Made by a program: the position numbers and the translations under genes
Part shown: positions 43,520 to 48,038 of the stretch, one piece after another
How positions within the stretch are numbered: position 1 is the first letter of the stretch
Layout of the letters: each line of letters opens with the position of its first letter
The notes under the pieces: generated by a model
The model's input: only the letters and a program-made list of their open reading frames with translations
What the model was told of the DNA's origin: nothing
Database searches by the model: none
From: CAZEJS01 sp964512645
GTDB lineage: Bacteria; Actinomycetota; Geothermincolia; Fen-727; Anoxymicrobiaceae
Direction: 5' to 3'
Length of the DNA stretch: 48,038 nucleotides
NCBI GenBank assembly: GCA_964512645.1
Contig: CAZEJS010000024.1
Span: 1 to 48,038 of the forward strand

Positions 43520-45082
43520 ATGGAAGAACTGCCCGATACCGCCGACCTGGTGATCATCGGGGCCGGTGTCAGCGGGTGCTCGATCGCCCGTGAGGCCGTG
43601 AAGTACACGCGGGACGTGGTGGTCCTCGAAAAAGACAGCGACGTGGCCGAGGGCACGACCAAAGCCAACAACGCCGAGGTGCACAGCGGAATAGGGGAGA
43701 AGTACGGCACCCTCAAGCAGCGGCTCAACGTGCGGGGCAACTTCCTGTACGACGAGTTCGTGGAAGGGCTCGGGGTCTTCCTGAAGCGGCAGGGCCTGGT
43801 GATCGTGATTACCCCGAGGACCCTCCCCGAAAATATCACCCGGATGCTGCCCTCGAGCACGACCGTCTGGCTCCTGAAGCACGTGGTTCCTCGCCTGATA
43901 CTGCGCAACGGCAGGAGGAAGGGCATCCCCGGACAGCGCATGCTTACCCGCGAGGAGATATTCGAGATGGAGCCTCACGTCACGAAGAACGCCGTCGCGG
44001 GGGTCTTCGATCCGACCTACGGGCTGGTCTCCCCGTACAAACTGACGATCGCCCTGGCCGAGAACGTCGTAAAGAACGGGGCGAGGGTGTGCCTCGGCAC
44101 TACCGTCACCGGCGTGAAAGTCGAGGAGGGCCGGGTGCGCGCGGTCCTGACCGACCGCGGGGAGATCAGGACCTCGCTCGTGGTGAACGCGGCCGGGGTG
44201 TTCGCCGACGAGGTCGCCGACATGGCCGGCGCCGGCGGGTTCCGCATCCACCCTCGCAAAGGCGCAAGCCTCCTGTTCGACAGGGACATAACCGCTGACT
44301 ACGTGCGCAGCAGCGTCGCGGAGTTCAGGATGTTCCACAAGGCGCGGTCCAAGGGGGGAGGGGCGATGCCTACTGCCGAAGGAAACCTGCAGCTCGGCCC
44401 TACCGCCATCGAAACCGAGGATAAGTACGACACGTCGATCTCGGCTGAGGAGATCGAGGAGATATTCGAGAGGTTTTACTACCTTCTGCCGGAGTTCCCC
44501 AGGAGCGCCATAATATCCGCCTTCAGCGGGGTGAGGGCTCCCACGGAGGAGGAGGACTTTCTTATAGGCCCCTCCGACCGGGCCAGAGGTTTCGTGAACG
44601 TTGCGGGCATGCAGTCGCCGGGGCTCGCCGCGGCCCCCGCCGTGGCGGAGATGGCAATCGGAATCCTTCACGATCTCGGGCTGCCTGCCGACCGCCGGAC
44701 TGATTACGATCCTGTCAGGGTCCCGCCTGTCAAGTTCTCCGAGATGAGCAGCGAAGAGAAGGACCTCCTGATACGCGAGGATCCCCGGTACGGAAGGGTG
44801 GTCTGCCGCTGCGAGCATGTGACCGAAGGTGAAGTGGTGGACGCGATACACTCGATCATCCCCGCCACGAACATGGACGCCGTGAAGCGACGTACCCGGG
44901 TGGGGATGGGAAGGTGCCAGGGAGGCTTCTGCGGTTTCAAGGTGGCGCAGATCCTGGCCCGGGAACTGGGGATACCCATTACCGAGGTCACCAAGAACGG
45001 CGAGAGCTCGTGGGTATTCTCAGGGGAGACCAGGGGAGGCTCCCGGGCGGCCGTGACCGAGGGCGGAAGGCCGGGTACATGA
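43520..45082 (+). CDS. GlpA-like NAD(P)/FAD oxidoreductase with BFD-type [2Fe-2S] C-terminus
   Basis: This 520-aa protein has an FAD motif VIIGAGVSG at the start and VVLEKDSDVAEGTTKANNAEVH after it, typical of GlpA-type glycerol-3-phosphate dehydrogenases and related DadA-fold oxidoreductases. The C-terminal 100 residues contain the bacterioferritin-associated-ferredoxin pattern CRCEHV, then GRCQGGFC, which binds a [2Fe-2S] cluster. ATG 43520 has GGAGGGG upstream. The next gene overlaps by ATGA and is GlpB-like, then DUF1667 follows. This GlpA-GlpB-DUF1667 set occurs in anaerobes, where it is thought to oxidise glycerol 3-phosphate or another hydroxy compound. The substrate is not proven. Confidence 0.87.
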   Translation: MEELPDTADLVIIGAGVSGCSIAREAVKYTRDVVVLEKDSDVAEGTTKANNAEVHSGIGEKYGTLKQRLNVRGNFLYDEFVEGLGVFLKRQGLVIVITPRTLPENITRMLPSSTTVWLLKHVVPRLILRNGRRKGIPGQRMLTREEIFEMEPHVTKNAVAGVFDPTYGLVSPYKLTIALAENVVKNGARVCLGTTVTGVKVEEGRVRAVLTDRGEIRTSLVVNAAGVFADEVADMAGAGGFRIHPRKGASLLFDRDITADYVRSSVAEFRMFHKARSKGGGAMPTAEGNLQLGPTAIETEDKYDTSISAEEIEEIFERFYYLLPEFPRSAIISAFSGVRAPTEEEDFLIGPSDRARGFVNVAGMQSPGLAAAPAVAEMAIGILHDLGLPADRRTDYDPVRVPPVKFSEMSSEEKDLLIREDPRYGRVVCRCEHVTEGEVVDAIHSIIPATNMDAVKRRTRVGMGRCQGGFCGFKVAQILARELGIPITEVTKNGESSWVFSGETRGGSRAAVTEGGRPGT

Positions 45083-46353
45083 AAGGGACGAGGAAGCCTC
45101 AACTGGTGGTGCTGGGCGCCGGCCCCGCGGGCCTCGCGGCCGCGCTGGCGGCCTCCCGCGAGGGCCTGACCGACATAGTGCTCATAGACAGGGACTTCGA
45201 GCTCGGCGGGATACTGCAGCAGTGCGTGCACGACGGCTTCGGGTCTGTCCACTTCGGGGAAGTGCTCACCGGTCCCCAGTACGCCCAGCGATTCATCGAC
45301 GAGATCGGACGCTCCAACGTGGAGGTAATGCTCAACACCATGGTGCTCGAGCTGGGGGGTGACCGCCTGGTCACCGCGGTAAACCCCACCGACGGCGTGG
45401 TTGAGCTCCGGCCGGAGGCAGTAGTGCTTGCGATGGGGTGCAGGGAGCGAAGCAGGCACCAGGTTCTCATACCCGGCTACCGCCCGGCAGGCGTGATCAC
45501 CGCGGGGGCCGCGCAGCGTGACATCAACATCGAGGGAGTGATGCCCGGCAGAAAACTGGTCATTCTGGGCAGCGGCGACATCGGCCTGATTATGGCCCGC
45601 AGGTTCACGCTCGAGGGCGCGGCTGTCGAGGGGGTCTACGAGATAATGGATCACCCCGGGGGCCTGACCCGCAACGTGGTGCAGTGCCTGAACGATTTCC
45701 AGATCCCCCTGCACTTGTCGCACACGGTGAGCTTCGTGCACGGGCGCAAGCGGGTCGAGGGGGTGACGGTGGCGCGGGTCGACGAACGGTTGCGGGCCAT
45801 GAAGGATACCGAAAGGTTCGTGCCGTGCGATACACTGTGCTTGTCCGTGGGGTTGATCCCCGAGAACGAACTCTCCAAGCACGCCGGTGTCGAGCTCGAC
45901 CCCGTTACCGCCGGGCCAATCGTGGACGAGAGGATGGAGACCTCCGTTGACGGCATCTTCGCCTGTGGCAACGTGGTCAACGTATTCGACCTGGTCGATT
46001 ACGTCACCAGGAGCGCCGAGGTGGCTGGCAGGGGAGCCGCGGAGCACGTCCTCTCCCGTGGGAGGAGGGCCGCGCCCTTGAAGGTGGTGCCCGGAAGGAA
46101 CGTCAGGTACGTCGTCCCCCAGCTGGTCAGGGACCCGTCGAGAAACGTGGACTTCTATTTCAGGGTCGAGCACCCGGAGCGCGCGGTGAAGGCCAGGGTG
46201 CTCGCCGGCGAAGAGGTGGTGAAGACCTCTCGCCACCGGATGGTCAGGCCGCCGGAGATGTTGAGCTCTGCCGTATCGGGATCGGATATGACCGCCGTGG
46301 GCGCACCGGCGAAGATAACGATAGAGGTGGTGAGCGGCGATCGCCAGGCATGA
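45079..46353 (+). CDS. GlpB-like NAD(P)/FAD oxidoreductase
   Basis: This 424-aa protein has two dinucleotide-binding motifs: VVLGAGPAG (start, FAD) and VILGSGDIG (about 160), and a late GIFACGNVV that closes the FAD site. It is of the pyridine nucleotide-disulfide oxidoreductase type and sits in the second position of the GlpA-GlpB-DUF1667 operon, with an ATGA overlap upstream. There is no CxxxxC redox disulfide; an early GGILQQCVHDGFG has a single Cys. It should pass electrons from GlpA to NAD(P)+ or another acceptor. The link to the operon is strong, but the electron partner is inferred. Confidence 0.87.
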   Translation: MKGTRKPQLVVLGAGPAGLAAALAASREGLTDIVLIDRDFELGGILQQCVHDGFGSVHFGEVLTGPQYAQRFIDEIGRSNVEVMLNTMVLELGGDRLVTAVNPTDGVVELRPEAVVLAMGCRERSRHQVLIPGYRPAGVITAGAAQRDINIEGVMPGRKLVILGSGDIGLIMARRFTLEGAAVEGVYEIMDHPGGLTRNVVQCLNDFQIPLHLSHTVSFVHGRKRVEGVTVARVDERLRAMKDTERFVPCDTLCLSVGLIPENELSKHAGVELDPVTAGPIVDERMETSVDGIFACGNVVNVFDLVDYVTRSAEVAGRGAAEHVLSRGRRAAPLKVVPGRNVRYVVPQLVRDPSRNVDFYFRVEHPERAVKARVLAGEEVVKTSRHRMVRPPEMLSSAVSGSDMTAVGAPAKITIEVVSGDRQA

Positions 46354-46747
46354 GTACACCTGCATAAACTGTCCCCTGAGCTGTTCCCTCGAGCTCACCG
46401 AGGACGGCGGTAAAGTGCTCGAGGTGAAGGGCCAGGGCTGCAAGGTGGGCAGGGAGTACGCTGAGCAGGAGTTCGCCGACGCGCGGAGGGTCGTGACCAC
46501 GACCGTAGGTGTGAGGGGCGGGAGGTTGCCCCTCCTTCCGGTGAGAACGGCGGGTCCCATCCCCAGGAGGCTCGTGCTGGACGTCGCGAAAGTGCTGTCG
46601 GAGGTCGCGGTCGAGGCCCCGGTCGTGGAAGGTGACATCGTCCTCGAGGATATCCTGGGGACCGGTATCGACGTCGTTGCCTCGCGGGACCTGGACAGCT
46701 CCGAGCGATCGCTGGCGGAGGGGAGGGGTCGGCCGTGTGCGAGATGA
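46352..46747 (+). CDS. DUF1667 protein, start codon displaced (possible frameshift)
   Basis: This 131-aa (from 46352) Cys-rich protein starts EYTCINCPLSC and has GQGCKVGREYAEQEF, which identify DUF1667, the third member of the GlpA-GlpB-DUF1667 operon. Its frame is open from 46334, but no ATG, GTG or TTG lies before the CINCP motif. ATG 46350 overlaps the upstream stop in the usual ATGA style, but its own frame stops after five codons. One missing base after ATGAG would restore the expected start. So either a sequence error, a real frameshift, or an unusual start (for example ATC 46340) is present. DUF1667 proteins probably bind a metal or Fe-S site. Confidence 0.7.
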   Translation, partial: EYTCINCPLSCSLELTEDGGKVLEVKGQGCKVGREYAEQEFADARRVVTTTVGVRGGRLPLLPVRTAGPIPRRLVLDVAKVLSEVAVEAPVVEGDIVLEDILGTGIDVVASRDLDSSERSLAEGRGRPCAR

Positions 46748-47553
46748 CGGGCAATGCGGACGACGTGGCGCGCATGCGGGAGCGGGTGAGAAATTATCCG
46801 GTCCTGGTAGTGCCCGGTTTCGGGGCCCCGGCGTTTCAGACGGAGCTTGTCAGCGAGCACCTGCGCTCCACCGGCCTGGACACCATAAGTGTCAGGCTGC
46901 CGTGGCTGGCCATGGGGGACATGGTGCGCTCCGCCGGCATTGTCGGAGAGCAGGCCAGGAGGGCGGTCGAGGAACGCGGTTTCGAGAAGGTCAACCTGTT
47001 CGGTTTCAGCCTCGGGGGGTTGATAGCGAGATACTACCTCCAGGAGCTCGAGGGGTACCCCCTCCTGGGGCGGGGAGCGTTCGTATCGGCTCCGTATTCG
47101 GGCACGTACCTGGGATACCTCGGCGCGTTCTCGCCGGCGGGCCGGCAGGTCAGACCCGGGTCCGGCCTCCTGCGACGGCTGGAGGAGTCAGGGGAGCGAG
47201 AGCACCTGAGAGGCAAGTGCCTTTCTATCTTCGTGCGCTGGGACGGGGTCATAGTGCCCTGCTTCAGTTCGTACCTTCCGGACGGGTACAACATTCTCAT
47301 GACAAAACCGGTGACGCACTGGCGTGCGGTGACGAGCCGGGAGCTCATCCTGCACGCGTCGGAGTTTCTCCAGGGAGGCATGCCCGAGTGCGCGGTGCCG
47401 GGCAGGGAGCTGGGCCAGTTGGATGCGGCGGGACGGGCGTTCACGGTCACGGGCACGGTGACGCGCCGCCGCGTGTGGAGCGTGTTGTACGCGCCGTTCA
47501 GAACGTTCGGAAAGAGGGTCGCCGGTATGTTCCGACGCGGTGGAGTCCGCTGA
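46735..47553 (+). CDS. Alpha/beta hydrolase, lipase-like
   Basis: This 272-aa protein has a nucleophile motif FGFSLGG, preceded by the PVLVVPGFGAP strand, as in lipases and PGAP1-like esterases. Later Asp (FVRWDGVIVP) and His (VTHWRAV) are candidate triad members. GTG 46735 has GGAGGGGAGGGG upstream and overlaps the DUF1667 end by 13 bases. There is no signal peptide. It may release glycerol phosphate or fatty acids for the upstream dehydrogenase; that fits the operon but is inference. A C-terminal basic patch (about 245-272) may contact lipids. Confidence 0.82.
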   Translation: MCEMTGNADDVARMRERVRNYPVLVVPGFGAPAFQTELVSEHLRSTGLDTISVRLPWLAMGDMVRSAGIVGEQARRAVEERGFEKVNLFGFSLGGLIARYYLQELEGYPLLGRGAFVSAPYSGTYLGYLGAFSPAGRQVRPGSGLLRRLEESGEREHLRGKCLSIFVRWDGVIVPCFSSYLPDGYNILMTKPVTHWRAVTSRELILHASEFLQGGMPECAVPGRELGQLDAAGRAFTVTGTVTRRRVWSVLYAPFRTFGKRVAGMFRRGGVR

Positions 47554-47581
47554 TGGGCGAAGGCCGGACCTCGCCGATCCG

Positions 47582-47995
47582 TCAACGCCGCCCGTATTCC
47601 CTGGCGGCCTCGAGCATCCAGCGCAAGCGCAATACCGATACCCCCTGGTGGCTGTTGGTCGGCGCCAGGATGTAACCGCCCCCCTCGGCGGCGTCCTCTA
47701 TCGAGCGTTCCACCCGGGCGAAGACCTCGTCCCTGTCCGCATCCACGAGAACGTGGGTGACGTCCACGTTTCCGAGCAGGCAGAGCCTGTCGCCGACGAT
47801 CTTCCTGGCCTCTGCGAGTTCCACCCCCGCGGTGGGTTCAAGGGCGTGGACTCCGTCGAAGCCACAGTCGGCGAACCATGACAGCAGGTCGTAGACGTTG
47901 CCGCAAGAGTGAATCACTATCTTCAGGCCGAGCCGGCGCGCGGTCGCGGTCAGACGCCGGTAGCTTTCGCCGTACAGCGAGTCCGGCCACGCCCG
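47582..47995 (-). CDS. Uroporphyrinogen-decarboxylase-like methyltransferase, C-terminal part
   Basis: About 138 residues match the end of a UroD-fold enzyme of the MtaA/MtbA (corrinoid methyltransferase) type: the metal-binding HSCGNVYDLL, then GVHALEPTAG and LLGNVDVT, and a late YILAPTNSHQG. An in-frame TGA at 47998-47996 breaks the frame before the N-terminal barrel is reached. The window ends 40 bp further, and that end carries stops in the same frame. So the gene is truncated, damaged or misassembled at the right edge. Full proteins are about 330-380 aa. It probably transfers methyl groups to a corrinoid or CoM-like acceptor. Confidence 0.75.
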   Translation of the reverse strand, partial: RAWPDSLYGESYRRLTATARRLGLKIVIHSCGNVYDLLSWFADCGFDGVHALEPTAGVELAEARKIVGDRLCLLGNVDVTHVLVDADRDEVFARVERSIEDAAEGGGYILAPTNSHQGVSVLRLRWMLEAAREYGRR

Positions 47996-48038
47996 TCAAG
48001 GTGGTGTAAGTCCTCACCGTACCAACCTTCTCATGTCG

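Noticed and set aside
47996..47998. In-frame TGA read as selenocysteine in the methyltransferase
   Set aside because: No SECIS-like hairpin seen and the position is not a known Sec site; further stops lie upstream in the same frame.
1..48038. rRNA, tRNA, CRISPR array or insertion sequence
   Set aside because: I found no cloverleaf, no spaced identical repeats and no transposase-like protein by eye. A tRNA missed by eye cannot be excluded.

Overview
The window is GC-rich, densely coded bacterial DNA carrying about 36 protein genes or gene fragments. I see no rRNA or tRNA genes, no CRISPR array and no insertion sequence. The best reading is a deep-branching, probably anaerobic or oxygen-tolerant member of the Actinomycetota. 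The clues are high GC with GTG/TTG starts, lipoproteins and an NlpC/P60 wall hydrolase typical of a monoderm cell, a phosphofructokinase of the mixed PKTIDND type, many Fe-S and flavin redox proteins, and oxygen or peroxide defence proteins (rubrerythrin, hemerythrin). The phylum is an inference from gene content; no marker gene such as 16S rRNA or a ribosomal protein is present to confirm it.

Layout. 0-5 kb: an acyl-CoA synthetase, an ABHD18-like hydrolase and a short-chain dehydrogenase, then a cysteine-rich Fe-S protein. 5-9.5 kb (minus strand): an SDR and a terminator-bounded block with two thiolase-fold proteins, each beside a DUF35 Zn-ribbon/OB-fold protein. 9.7-17.3 kb: a tandem C_GCAxxG_C_C redox protein, hemerythrin, a META-domain lipoprotein, rubrerythrin, an alkyl-DHAP-synthase-like flavoprotein, mnmA, and a second Fe-S protein with the same CNCCxCCC core as the first. 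17.3-22.5 kb: a probable structured RNA leader, a secreted GH17 glucanase with four adhesin-like repeats, a Gln/Arg-rich exported protein, and an ECF sigma factor with its membrane partner. 22.5-27.6 kb: a carotenoid-desaturase-like flavoprotein, a fused CoA-transferase, an NlpC/P60 peptidase and a small membrane protein.

27.9-35.3 kb (minus strand) is the most interesting region. It is a TetR-controlled seven-gene operon with two different FAD-linked oxidases, a CCG-domain Fe-S protein, a FixC-like flavoprotein, a FixX-like ferredoxin and one orphan protein. Together they look like a complete electron path from an unknown organic substrate to a membrane acceptor. A perfect operator palindrome sits inside the promoter of the regulator gene.

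35.5-48 kb: an aldo/keto reductase, an enoyl-CoA hydratase, a DUF362 Fe-S protein, 6-phosphofructokinase, a GH3 beta-glucosidase, and a penicillin-binding-protein-like lipoprotein that has lost its catalytic motifs. These are followed by a GlpA-like/GlpB-like/DUF1667 redox operon ending in an alpha/beta hydrolase, and by the 3' part of a uroporphyrinogen-decarboxylase-like methyltransferase cut at the right edge. The overall theme is acyl-CoA and lipid catabolism joined to flavin/Fe-S electron transfer, plus surface polysaccharide hydrolysis.
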